Of a stretch of 34,523 nt of DNA, positions 7,112 through 15,220 are shown piece by piece. Numbering within the stretch: position 1 is the stretch's first letter; every line of letters starts with the position of its first letter. The DNA comes from Verrucomicrobiota bacterium. Lineage in GTDB: Bacteria; Verrucomicrobiota; Verrucomicrobiia; Opitutales; UBA2995. The notes below the pieces were generated by a model that made no database searches, was not told where the DNA came from, and saw only the letters and a list, made by a program, of their open reading frames with translations. Location: the NCBI GenBank assembly GCA_027622555.1, contig JAQBYJ010000062.1, forward strand, positions 1 to 34,523, read 5' to 3'. The position numbers and the translations under genes were made by a program.

Positions 7112-8280
7112 GCTTAACTCCCAAGAAGTTAGTCATCCTTGGAGCAACAGGTTCGATTGGAGATAATACTCTGGCGGTACTGAGGAAACATAAAGAGAAA
7201 TTCCAATTAGTAGGAGTAGCTTGCGATCGATCATCTAAAAAGTTGGCTGACATCTGCAACGAATTTGAAGTCCCCTATGCGGCAATTTACGATGAGAAAG
7301 TTCACTCAACAGCTTTAGCAAAAAACCTATTCCCTAGCACACAGCTAGAAATGGGAATGGAAGGCCTGATAAAATTGGCCAGCCTGGATGAAGCCGATAT
7401 CGTTCTGGTAGCTGTAGTTGGCACATTGGGATTGAAGCCAGCCCTGGCAGCCGTTGAAAAAGGAAAGGACCTAGCCCTAGCAAGCAAAGAGATCCTTGTG
7501 ATGGCTGGAAAGTTTTTCACAGAGGCCGTAAAAAAAGCCAAAGTAAAATTGTTACCGATAGACAGCGAACATAACGCCATATTTCAGTGCCTGAACGGTG
7601 AATCCCACCAATCAATCAAGAACATTATTTTAACGGCTTCAGGTGGAATTTTCAGAGATAGACCACTAGATACATTTGATTCAATAACCCCTGAGGAGGC
7701 TACACGTCACCCCAATTGGTCCATGGGAAGAAAGATTACTGTAGATTCGGCGACTATGGCAAATAAAGGCCTCGAGATTATTGAAGCCCATTGGCTGTTT
7801 GGAACGCCCGCAGAAAACATTAAAGTCGTGATTCACCCAACGAGTATTATTCACTCTCTGGTGGAATTTATAGACGGCTCCATACTCGCACAATTAAGCC
7901 CTCCATCCATGACATTTGCGATCCAACATGCTTTGCTCTACCCAGAAAGATTTGAAAAAACGGAACCAAGTCTAAATTTTTCGGAAGCAATAAACCTCGA
8001 TCTATCGCCCCCAGATATGATGCGATACCCATGCCTTCGCCTTGCCTACGAAGCACTCAAAGTAGGCGGAGTCGGACCGGCTATTTACAATGCAGCAAAT
8101 GAAATAAGCGTAGAGGCATTTTTGAAAAATCAGATTGGATTTATCCAAATTCCGGTAATTATAGAAAAAACTCTCGAAATAACACAATTTAGAGAACCTC
8201 ATTCATTGGAGGAGGTCCTAGAAATCGATCTTCAAGCACGCCAAAACGCCTCACAACTTATAAAATCCCTTTCTAACTAA
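7108..8280 (+). CDS. dxr: 1-deoxy-D-xylulose 5-phosphate reductoisomerase
   Basis: Second step of the MEP isoprenoid pathway: rearranges and reduces DXP to MEP with NADPH and a divalent metal. The 390-residue protein has the N-terminal nucleotide-binding loop GATGSIG (12-18), LASKEILVMAG, the metal-binding D152 and E154 in IDSEHNAIFQ, the flexible-loop region HPNWSMGRKITVDSATMANKGLE, and the C-terminal helical domain. It overlaps cdsA by four bases and its TAA overlaps the rseP ATG by one base. Its product feeds the same route as ispG two genes on. Confidence 0.96.
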   Translation: MSLTPKKLVILGATGSIGDNTLAVLRKHKEKFQLVGVACDRSSKKLADICNEFEVPYAAIYDEKVHSTALAKNLFPSTQLEMGMEGLIKLASLDEADIVLVAVVGTLGLKPALAAVEKGKDLALASKEILVMAGKFFTEAVKKAKVKLLPIDSEHNAIFQCLNGESHQSIKNIILTASGGIFRDRPLDTFDSITPEEATRHPNWSMGRKITVDSATMANKGLEIIEAHWLFGTPAENIKVVIHPTSIIHSLVEFIDGSILAQLSPPSMTFAIQHALLYPERFEKTEPSLNFSEAINLDLSPPDMMRYPCLRLAYEALKVGGVGPAIYNAANEISVEAFLKNQIGFIQIPVIIEKTLEITQFREPHSLEEVLEIDLQARQNASQLIKSLSN

Positions 8281-9746
8281 TGGAAATTTTTTCCAACTTT
8301 AAAGCCATCGTCCTGGTTATTTTTTTCTTCGGTGCATCAATATTCGTTCACGAATTGGGACACTTTCTTACAGCAAGATGGCGTGGACTCAAAGTAACAC
8401 GGTTTTCGATAGGATTTGGACCAAAGTTGTTTTCATGGACGAGAGGTGGCGTGGAATACATCGTAGCAGCATTGCCCATTGGGGGATATGTCGCCCTACC
8501 CCAGCTTGGACACATGGAAATTATTGAAGGTGAAGCAGAACCTAGCGAGGCAAAGGAAGTTTCATGGACATCGAAAGTAATTGTTCTCACAGCAGGGGCA
8601 ATTTGCAACGTGATTTTCGCACTATTCCTGGGCTCAGTTCTCTATTTTATGGGAGGAAGACCTGTTTCCATGTACAACAATATAACGGAACTTGGGGCAA
8701 TTCCTGAAACACTGGCAATTTCGGAAGATACTATCGTCCCGAGCCCAGCATTCCAAGCCGGATTGAAAAAAGGAGATATAGTAAGGGCAATCGACGGTAA
8801 ATCAGTTTCAAAATGGGAAACCATCGAAAAACGTATCATCATGGGTTCCAAAAGAACTTCAGATGATAAACCACTCTCACTATTTTCAATCGAACGGAAC
8901 GGCAAATTGCTAGAGTTCAAGGTTCTCCCGATCATTGCGGGGCAAGAACAAATAAGAACTGTAGGAATTTCCCCTAAATTCCCAGATATTCCTGCCATTG
9001 TTGGATTTGTCAAAGAAGGGTTTCCGGCCGAAGACGCTGGTCTTTTAGCTGGTGATCAGCTGATGCTAATGGATGGTCAGACCATTCATTCAACAGAACA
9101 AGTAGCTCAATACATAAAGCAAAGTCCTGGCAAAGAAATCACATTTATCATATCCAGAGGTAAGGAGAAACTTACCAAAATCATTGAACCGAAGATCGCT
9201 ATTATTAATGAAGCTGGGGATAAATCGCCTCTCATCGGCGTTGAGTGGTATATGGGGAAAAAATACCTAAAAGAACCGCCATTGGTTCTGTTCAAATCGG
9301 TGGTTGTTGAAACTTTTGAAACTTTAGAAAAGTTGGTGAATCCAAAATCTGATCTAGGCATTCGACATCTAAGTGGCCCAGTCGGAATGGGCAGAATCAT
9401 ATATCAATCGGCCAAATGGGACATAAGAATGGTTTTTTGGGTAGTAGTAATAATTAATATCAATCTGGCGATTTTGAATCTTCTTCCGATCCCTGTTCTT
9501 GACGGAGGACATATTGTTTTTGCAACTATTGAAAAAATCCGTGGCCGGGCATTACCTCAAAATTTAATGATGAGTATGCAAGGCGCATTTATGATAGTTC
9601 TTCTTTCATTAATGCTCTATGTCACGTTCTTCGATGGAAAAAGAATTCTCCTAGAAAATAGCCAGGATAAGGCGGCTGAAGTGGACCAATTTCAACCAAC
9701 TCTGGAATCAACAAATCCAAGCGAAGATTCTAAGATAGAACCATGA
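8280..9746 (+). CDS. rseP: Site-2 intramembrane metalloprotease RseP
   Basis: Cuts membrane-bound substrates, classically anti-sigma factors and leftover signal peptides. The zinc site is visible as HELGH at residues 24-28 in the first helix and as LDG at about 407-409 (LNLLPIPVLDGGH). Two PDZ domains lie between them, at about 130-215 and 220-310, each with an A-G-L core (FQAGLKKGDIV and AEDAGLLAGDQL). The 488 residues are slightly more than the 450 of E. coli, with an acidic C-terminal tail of about 30 residues. The gene shares single- and four-base overlaps with dxr and ispG. No sigma or anti-sigma gene lies nearby. Confidence 0.94.
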   Translation: MEIFSNFKAIVLVIFFFGASIFVHELGHFLTARWRGLKVTRFSIGFGPKLFSWTRGGVEYIVAALPIGGYVALPQLGHMEIIEGEAEPSEAKEVSWTSKVIVLTAGAICNVIFALFLGSVLYFMGGRPVSMYNNITELGAIPETLAISEDTIVPSPAFQAGLKKGDIVRAIDGKSVSKWETIEKRIIMGSKRTSDDKPLSLFSIERNGKLLEFKVLPIIAGQEQIRTVGISPKFPDIPAIVGFVKEGFPAEDAGLLAGDQLMLMDGQTIHSTEQVAQYIKQSPGKEITFIISRGKEKLTKIIEPKIAIINEAGDKSPLIGVEWYMGKKYLKEPPLVLFKSVVVETFETLEKLVNPKSDLGIRHLSGPVGMGRIIYQSAKWDIRMVFWVVVIININLAILNLLPIPVLDGGHIVFATIEKIRGRALPQNLMMSMQGAFMIVLLSLMLYVTFFDGKRILLENSQDKAAEVDQFQPTLESTNPSEDSKIEP

Positions 9747-11794
9747 AGGCATATTGCGCCTCCAGACTAGTCTCCAAAAGGAGAATCACCCGAGAGGTCA
9801 AAGTAGGAAATGTTGGAGTTGGTGATTTAAATCCAATCCGTATCCAGTCAATGACGACCACATTGACTACGGATATAGAGGCTACCGTTAGGCAAACACG
9901 AGCACTTGTTGAAGCTGGGTGCGAAATCGTTCGAATAACCGCACCCAATGTAAATGCAGCGAAGGCATTGGCGGTAATTTCAAAGCGGCTTAAAAATGAC
10001 AAGATCGACGTCCCCTTAGTTGCAGATATCCATTTCTTGCCTTCAGCTGCAATGGAGGCCGTTGAACATGTCGAAAAAGTTCGGGTCAATCCAGGCAACT
10101 ATGCAGATAAGAAAAAATTCCAAATTATCGAGTATTCTGATGATGAATACAGACAGGAACTCGAACGACTCCATGAATCTTTTTCCCCTCTCGTTAAGCG
10201 ATGTAAGATACTAGGAAGATCCATTCGAATTGGAACAAATCATGGGTCGCTCTCAGATAGAATAATGAATCGATTTGGGGATTCTCCGCTTGGCATGGTT
10301 GAATCGGCATTGGAATTTATAAGAATCGCTGAGGCACATAACTTTTACGATATCATACTTTCAATGAAGGCCAGTAACCCCAAGGTAATGATTCAAGCAT
10401 ACCGACTTGCGGTTGCAAAAATGGCCGAAGAAAACATGCAATACCCTCTACACCTTGGAGTAACGGAAGCAGGAGATGGTGAAGATGGGAGAATAAAAAG
10501 CGCAATTGGAATAGGCAGTCTACTGATTGACGGACTAGGAGACACCATAAGAGTCTCTCTAACAGAAGATCCTGTTTACGAGATCCCGGTTGCGCAAGCA
10601 TTAGCCAAGAAAGCCACATATTTGTGGAGTCAAAAAAGCTCAGCTGAGTTACAAATGGACGAGACCGTAGACCCTTTTACATTCACAAGAAGAGAGGTAG
10701 AGAAAATCGATCTAAATCAAAGAATAAAAATATCATCCACTCTCCCGCCAATAGTATTCTTGAAGAACAGGGCGCAAACGGACATTATAAGTTCTGTCGA
10801 TCAGCTCTCTTCATTGACCTCAAATCCATCTAAAATCGACACACCCGTCGAAGGTTGGGTAATTGAGCTCAATGGGATTCAGGATATTGATGAGCTTACA
10901 AGTGCTTATAAAAATTTCGATTCGCAAAAAATACCACTAATTGCCGAATTAGGTAACAACTTAAGTGAAGATCCACGTCCCTTTAACAAATTGATAAATT
11001 TGTTTAAATCTGTGATCTTTGCTATCGAATGGCCACTAATCGGGACAACTGGACTACAAAGATGGGTATCATGGGCCATAGAAAAAAATGCTTCTTTGGC
11101 TATTGGCATATCCGCCGAAGATTTAGCCAAAAACGCGTCATCGTTTATAGAAAAGGAGCTCCCACCCATTATTCTTTTCACTCAATCAAAAAATACAAAC
11201 TCTCATCCGATCGGCGATTACAGACTTTTAATTTCGATACAAAATTCCTTGGGACTAAAATTCCCTGTCTGGCTGCGAGTTAATAAGAAATCCTATATTC
11301 AACAAACCCCAGGATTTTTAAATGACCTTCTAGAAGCTTCGTTGCTTGCCGGAAGCCTCCTTTCTGATGGTTTTGGTGATATACTGAGCATTGAGTGCGT
11401 TGAAAACCAAGAGAATGCCTTATCCTTAGCCTACAATGTCTTGCAAGGAGCAGGTGCAAGAATATCAAAAACTGAGTACGTAGCTTGCCCTAGTTGCGGA
11501 CGGACTCTATTTGATTTACAGAAAACAACTCAAACTATTAGAAAAGCAACAGAGCATTTAAAAGGTGTTAAAATTGCTGTAATGGGGTGCATTGTTAACG
11601 GTCCTGGCGAGATGGCAGATGCCGATTTTGGTTACGTTGGAGGAGCACCAGGAAAAGTGAATCTTTACGTAGGGAAAGATTGCGTTGAATATCACGTCAA
11701 AGAATCGGAAGCAGTGAGCCGCCTAATTGATTTGATCAAAAAAGAAGGTAAGTGGGCTATACCAAAAGAGCCTATGGTTCGAACCAAAGCTTAA
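9743..11794 (+). CDS. ispG: HMB-PP synthase, long three-domain form
   Basis: Converts MEcPP to HMBPP, the penultimate MEP-pathway step, using a [4Fe-4S] cluster. The cluster ligands are C582 and C585 (ACPSCGRTL), C616 and E623 (VMGCIVNGPGE). The N-terminal TIM barrel is clear (IRIQSMTTTLTTD, VRVNPGNYAD, IRIGTNHGSL). At 683 residues it is the long form known from plants, Chlamydiae and Bacteroidetes, with an extra middle domain (about 300-570) absent from the 370-residue E. coli enzyme. The middle part is poorly conserved to my eye, as expected. The start overlaps rseP by four bases. Confidence 0.95.
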   Translation: MKAYCASRLVSKRRITREVKVGNVGVGDLNPIRIQSMTTTLTTDIEATVRQTRALVEAGCEIVRITAPNVNAAKALAVISKRLKNDKIDVPLVADIHFLPSAAMEAVEHVEKVRVNPGNYADKKKFQIIEYSDDEYRQELERLHESFSPLVKRCKILGRSIRIGTNHGSLSDRIMNRFGDSPLGMVESALEFIRIAEAHNFYDIILSMKASNPKVMIQAYRLAVAKMAEENMQYPLHLGVTEAGDGEDGRIKSAIGIGSLLIDGLGDTIRVSLTEDPVYEIPVAQALAKKATYLWSQKSSAELQMDETVDPFTFTRREVEKIDLNQRIKISSTLPPIVFLKNRAQTDIISSVDQLSSLTSNPSKIDTPVEGWVIELNGIQDIDELTSAYKNFDSQKIPLIAELGNNLSEDPRPFNKLINLFKSVIFAIEWPLIGTTGLQRWVSWAIEKNASLAIGISAEDLAKNASSFIEKELPPIILFTQSKNTNSHPIGDYRLLISIQNSLGLKFPVWLRVNKKSYIQQTPGFLNDLLEASLLAGSLLSDGFGDILSIECVENQENALSLAYNVLQGAGARISKTEYVACPSCGRTLFDLQKTTQTIRKATEHLKGVKIAVMGCIVNGPGEMADADFGYVGGAPGKVNLYVGKDCVEYHVKESEAVSRLIDLIKKEGKWAIPKEPMVRTKA

Positions 11795-11840
11795 CCATTA
11801 ATTTCTCGCTTCTTTCTAAATCAAACCATTCCTTATAGAA

Positions 11841-12581
11841 ATGGAGAGAAACGATACATTCGAAAGGCCGGACGGTCGCAAAATCGACGAATTAAGGGAA
11901 ATAACTTTTATTAAAAATTTTGCCCCTCACGCAACAGGGTCTGTTTTATGTTCTTTTGGAAATACAAAAGTAATTTGTGCTGCAACCATTGAGGAAGGAA
12001 TTCCAAGATGGATGAAATCTCAAGGCGTAAAAGGAGGTTGGACCACAGCAGAATATTCGATGCTTCCCTACTCGACTCTGGACAGGAAATCACGTGATAT
12101 TTCTAGAGGCAAACAAGATGGTCGAACCGTAGAAATACAGAGATTGATCGGTAGGTCGCTGAGGGCCGTTATAGATTTACAGAAATTAGGGGAAAGAACT
12201 TTATGGATTGATTGCGATGTTTTACAAGCAGATGGTGGAACAAGAACGGCCTCGATTACAGGAGCTTACGTCGCTAGCAAACTTGCATTTGCAAAACTAA
12301 TTGATCAGGGACTGATTACCGAGGACCCATTTACAGATTCAATCGCAGCAATTTCTGTCGGAATCTATAAAGATAAGGAAATATTGGATTTAAATTACCC
12401 TGAAGACAAAGATGCGTCCGTAGATTTTAACGTGGTCATCACGGGAAGTGGAAACTTTGTCGAAGTACAAGGAACAGGTGAAGAAGCGGTATTTACTCGA
12501 TCACAACTCGATAGCATGTTGGAGCTAGCAGGATTGGGATGTGTGAAAATTTCTAAGATTCAAGATAAAGCTCTGATTTAA
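11841..12581 (+). CDS. rph: Ribonuclease PH
   Basis: A phosphorolytic 3'-5' exoribonuclease that trims tRNA 3' ends. The 246-residue protein shows the full family pattern: RPDGRKIDELR at the N-terminus, GSVLCSFGNTKVICAATIE, the phosphate-site region QRLIGRSLRAV, DVLQADGGTRTASITGAY, and near the end VEVQGTGEEAVFTR. It follows ispG by 46 bases and is the last gene of the plus-strand run. No plus-strand terminator with a T-tract is seen after it: the hairpin at 12633-12668 has its T-run on the minus strand. Confidence 0.95.
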   Translation: MERNDTFERPDGRKIDELREITFIKNFAPHATGSVLCSFGNTKVICAATIEEGIPRWMKSQGVKGGWTTAEYSMLPYSTLDRKSRDISRGKQDGRTVEIQRLIGRSLRAVIDLQKLGERTLWIDCDVLQADGGTRTASITGAYVASKLAFAKLIDQGLITEDPFTDSIAAISVGIYKDKEILDLNYPEDKDASVDFNVVITGSGNFVEVQGTGEEAVFTRSQLDSMLELAGLGCVKISKIQDKALI

Positions 12582-12624
12582 GAGATTTTGTTGCACACGG
12601 AGATCAAACGTCGATATCTACGTA

Positions 12625-12668
12625 CAAAAAAAGGCGGGAAAGAACCCCCTCATGATTCCTTACCCGCC
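12625..12668 (-). terminator. Minus-strand intrinsic terminator in an otherwise gene-free spacer
   Basis: Read on the minus strand, GGCGGG (12668-12663) pairs with CCCGCC (12638-12633). The inner arms continue the stem (AAG with CTT, then AATC with GGTT, one bulged G and one T-T mismatch), and seven or more T follow at once (12632 downward). This is a textbook Rho-independent terminator, but no annotated minus-strand gene feeds it. The next minus-strand gene upstream has its own terminator at 15607. Confidence 0.75.
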
Positions 12669-12719
12669 ATCTCTGAGCCATGCAGTCAGCTTGGGTCGAG
12701 AAAACATTTCTGTTTTCAT
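12660..12719 (-). CDS. Candidate 19-residue small ORF ahead of the minus-strand terminator
   Basis: On the minus strand an ATG at 12719-12717 opens a 19-codon frame, MKTEMFSRPKLTAWLRDGG, whose stop codon lies inside the left arm of the terminator stem. The peptide is basic with an aromatic C-terminal half and is not repetitive. No strong ribosome-binding site precedes it (the sequence ahead is ACGAACGAAGC then an AT stretch), so the unit could instead be a non-coding small RNA. I know of no family for it. Whether it is translated is open. Confidence 0.35.
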   Translation of the reverse strand: MKTEMFSRPKLTAWLRDGG

Positions 12720-12823
12720 ATTTTAATTAGCTTCGTTCGTGCCAATAATATCTGCCTAGCCGTAAAGAACTTGTTAACAATAAGATATAAAAGATAAAAA
12801 AATGAGAATTACATAATGCTAAT

Positions 12824-12889
12824 TAAGTGCATTATTATTGCTTTTTTGATACTTTAAACCATATTTTTATCTTATTTAAGATGCACTTA
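12824..12889. repeat. Inverted repeat TAAGTGCAT / ATGCACTTA
   Basis: Two perfect 9-base arms (12824-12832 and 12881-12889) flank 48 very AT-rich bases. It lies upstream of the minus-strand small transcript candidate and 250 bases before the acyltransferase. It could be a pair of regulator half-sites, a weak stem, or the ends of a tiny miniature element. Nothing else supports one over another. Confidence 0.4.
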
Positions 12890-13059
12890 CATCGCATAAC
12901 CGTAATTGAACTGAGAATTTAATGAGAAAACAAGAATAAGCAAACTTTCAACATATACATATCAATTTGATTTTTTTTTGGATCTACAAATTGCCAAAAT
13001 CACGAAATTGTAACTCAAATAACCCACTAAACTCCTTTAATCTCATAAAAGCTTCAAGG

Positions 13060-13065
13060 TATAAT
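13060..13065 (+). promoter_or_regulatory. Candidate -10 box TATAAT for the acyltransferase gene
   Basis: A perfect TATAAT lies 81 bases before the ATG at 13147, in an AT-rich leader. The -35 area at the right distance (TTTAAT/TTAATC, near 13036-13042) is poor. A transcript would start near 13072 and carry a leader of about 75 bases. Confidence 0.35.
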
Positions 13066-13146
13066 CAATTAAGACGATGGAAATAGAAATTGTAGGTTGA
13101 TTTGAATTTCACCCTATTCGATTCTGGGTAATCAGAAAAAAATACT

Positions 13147-13959
13147 ATGCGCTTCCAATTAGATTACCCACCAATTTACGATAACTATCAAACTAGAAAC
13201 GAACATCTAACTTGGTTTAGTAGGACTTTCCCTTCTTTAGCATTTTACAAAAGGATGTCAGCAGTTGTCATGCGAGGCGCTGAATTGGCCAAAAAAGACA
13301 TGTATTCTGATAAAGAATGGTGCACAAGCAGTTTTAATATTTTGCGAGCCATTGAATCAATCGGGACAAAGGTAACAATCGAAAACTTAAAACTTACCCT
13401 GGATCTAAAGGAACCATCAGTGATCGTAGGCAATCACATGAGCACCCTAGAGACTTTCTTGCTTCCGTACATGCTAAGCCCTCATATGAAAGTCACATTC
13501 GTAATAAAAGAGGCTCTCGTTTCATACCCTATTTTCAAACACATCATGATTTCCAGGAATCCGATTATTGTTGGACGAGAAAGTCCAAAAAAAGACTTCA
13601 TTAAAGTTTTAAGTGAAGGAGTTAATCGAATAAAGGAAGGATATACTGTAATTGTTTTTCCACAAACAACTCGGATGAAAGTATTTGAGAAATCCAAATT
13701 TAACTCGATAGGAATTAAATTGGCAAAAAGAGCAAACGTACCAGTTATCCCTCTAGCACTTAAAACGGATTGCTGGAGAAACGGAAAAATTATAAAAGAT
13801 TTCGGAAAAATTGATCCAAGAAAATCTGTCCATTTTAAATTCGGAACACCTCTCAAAATTGAAGATAATGGGAAGAATCAACAAGAATCAGTGATTAAAC
13901 ATATTGAAGATTGCTTATCCCAATGGACTGATAGAATACCTGCCTTAGAAGAAAAATAA
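13147..13959 (+). CDS. PlsC-like acyltransferase with altered catalytic motifs
   Basis: A 270-residue member of the lysophospholipid acyltransferase family. The family's HX4D motif reads H97-MSTL-E102 (VGNHMSTLET), Glu in place of Asp, and the substrate-binding FPEGTR block reads FPQTTR (171-176). Further family features are the PIIVGRESPKKD stretch and VPVIPLALKTD after the second motif. The changed residues suggest an altered acceptor or rate, not necessarily loss of function, since the fold motifs are well kept. No transmembrane segment is obvious. It stands apart from the rph operon behind an AT-rich spacer with its own -10 box, and is followed after 75 bases by a membrane protein on the same strand. 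Acylation of a lyso-lipid or lipid A-like acceptor is the likely role. Confidence 0.75.
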   Translation: MRFQLDYPPIYDNYQTRNEHLTWFSRTFPSLAFYKRMSAVVMRGAELAKKDMYSDKEWCTSSFNILRAIESIGTKVTIENLKLTLDLKEPSVIVGNHMSTLETFLLPYMLSPHMKVTFVIKEALVSYPIFKHIMISRNPIIVGRESPKKDFIKVLSEGVNRIKEGYTVIVFPQTTRMKVFEKSKFNSIGIKLAKRANVPVIPLALKTDCWRNGKIIKDFGKIDPRKSVHFKFGTPLKIEDNGKNQQESVIKHIEDCLSQWTDRIPALEEK

Positions 13960-14034
13960 AGATCTAATCAGACAATTCCAGCATTTGTTTTTGCTTAAGA
14001 AGCCTTTTCCAATTAGATTTAAACCCAAAATATC

Positions 14035-15192
14035 ATGCCAGAAAACCCGAATATTAAGCTACCAAAATGGCCCTTTCTAGGCGGCGACATAGTCCTAATA
14101 ATACTCGCATGCTTTATAGTAATCGCATCACCAAAGCCCATGTCAGCAATAGGAATATTTGCATGTGCTTTAAGCGTAATTCTGGGAATGCTAGTCTACC
14201 TCACCCCATTTATCGTTGATCATCTAACACAGCAGCAGCGAATTAGGCTCAAACAGGTAAAAGCAGAAGAGACACTATTAAGAGCCGTTGAGCTAGCATC
14301 AGATTTGCTGAATCGAACAGAAACGATACACTCTGAGTTAATGAAGGGAGTTCTTACCGTTAAACAAGTGCCAGCCAAACTGGATGAGAAGGCCGCAGAA
14401 TTCATGGAGATATTCAACACAGGCAAACTCTCAACAGCCGTCACGGAATTAAGGAATTTACTCGAAAGAGTGGAAACATATCAGTCCACAACAACTAGTG
14501 ATTCTGAAAAATCGATTTATCTATCTTCAATCAAAAAAGTATTTGAATCTCAAAGTTCAAAATTAGAGATCCAGATCAAATCTCTTCATAAGGCAGTCGA
14601 TTCAGAATTCGCCGAATTAAGACATGAAATTCTAGAACATCAAAACAAAGTGGAATACAAACAACCCTCACGGAAGGACAAGCCATTTAAAGAAGAGCCA
14701 TCAGACGAACTGAAACCTGATGTTTATTCAACCCATCTAAAGACTGTAAAAAAACAAAGCGCTGAGTCATTAGAAAAATCACTCCCAGATCAGGAAGAAA
14801 AAGAGGAATCAATTTTCGCAATTACGGAGGATCAAATTGATGAGATTAATGTGGAGGAACTGAATCAAAAGTTGGATGACATCGAGAAAAACTCAAGCCC
14901 ATCGACTTCAATCAGTTCCTCTAGGCAAAATATTGACGGTGCCACCAGGCTCTTAGTTGGCGCTTTTATTGGAATTTCTAATAAACTCTACATTCGCGGT
15001 GAAGGACCTGGCCTTGATTGGGACAAAGGAGTTCCAATGGAACTAGTAGGAATCGGAAAGTGGGAATGGAAGGCCTATGATGCAAACACAGCAGTCAGAT
15101 GCAAAATACTTATAAATGACGAACAATGGACCGATTCTGAAGACATTGTCATAGAAGCGAATACAACAGTTGAAACGACGGCTTCTTTTTAA
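14035..15192 (+). CDS. Membrane-anchored coiled-coil protein with C-terminal beta domain, unknown function
   Basis: I do not recognise a named family. Four parts are visible in the 385 residues. Two hydrophobic helices (about 17-33 and 37-63) anchor it. A long charged helical region (about 65-205, with heptad-like leucines) looks like coiled coil. A very acidic and lysine-rich linker (about 205-295) is probably disordered. A compact C-terminal domain (about 300-385) contains RLLVGAFIGISNKLYIRGEG, a PMELVGIGKWEWKAY segment and a final strand-rich part, resembling carbohydrate-binding or AMPK-like beta modules. The last domain may bind a ligand on the cytoplasmic side if both helices form a hairpin. 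It follows the acyltransferase and may be cotranscribed. A remnant transposase lies just behind it. Confidence 0.6.
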   Translation: MPENPNIKLPKWPFLGGDIVLIILACFIVIASPKPMSAIGIFACALSVILGMLVYLTPFIVDHLTQQQRIRLKQVKAEETLLRAVELASDLLNRTETIHSELMKGVLTVKQVPAKLDEKAAEFMEIFNTGKLSTAVTELRNLLERVETYQSTTTSDSEKSIYLSSIKKVFESQSSKLEIQIKSLHKAVDSEFAELRHEILEHQNKVEYKQPSRKDKPFKEEPSDELKPDVYSTHLKTVKKQSAESLEKSLPDQEEKEESIFAITEDQIDEINVEELNQKLDDIEKNSSPSTSISSSRQNIDGATRLLVGAFIGISNKLYIRGEGPGLDWDKGVPMELVGIGKWEWKAYDANTAVRCKILINDEQWTDSEDIVIEANTTVETTASF

Positions 15193-15220
15193 TTTCGTTC
15201 AATTTATATTCGTGGTATAG

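Larger units (their letters stand above)
12582..13146. other. AT-rich 565-bp region without a large gene
   Basis: No convincing protein gene of ordinary size. A 69-codon TTG-start frame at 12588-12797 looks like noise. The region does hold a minus-strand terminator with a tiny ORF (12625-12719), an inverted repeat (12824-12889), a T-rich stretch near 12840-12880, and a consensus -10 box at 13060. It is clearly richer in A and T than the flanking genes, as expected for a promoter-rich spacer or the site of a lost insertion. Confidence 0.6.

Noticed and set aside
8642-9013. Long antisense frames inside rseP, and similar ones inside ispG (9730-10098), clpX and hisS (26592-27023)
   Set aside because: They lie wholly opposite well-identified genes and carry no motifs or start signals. 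They are reading-frame shadows.
12588-12797. Plus-strand 69-codon frame after rph
   Set aside because: TTG start, no ribosome site, odd composition, and it runs through the minus-strand terminator and the 19-codon ORF. It has no features of a real protein.
13962-14018. Inverted repeat ATCTAAT/ATTAGAT between the acyltransferase and the membrane protein
   Set aside because: Seven all-but-AT base pairs with a 43-base loop in AT-rich DNA is expected by chance.
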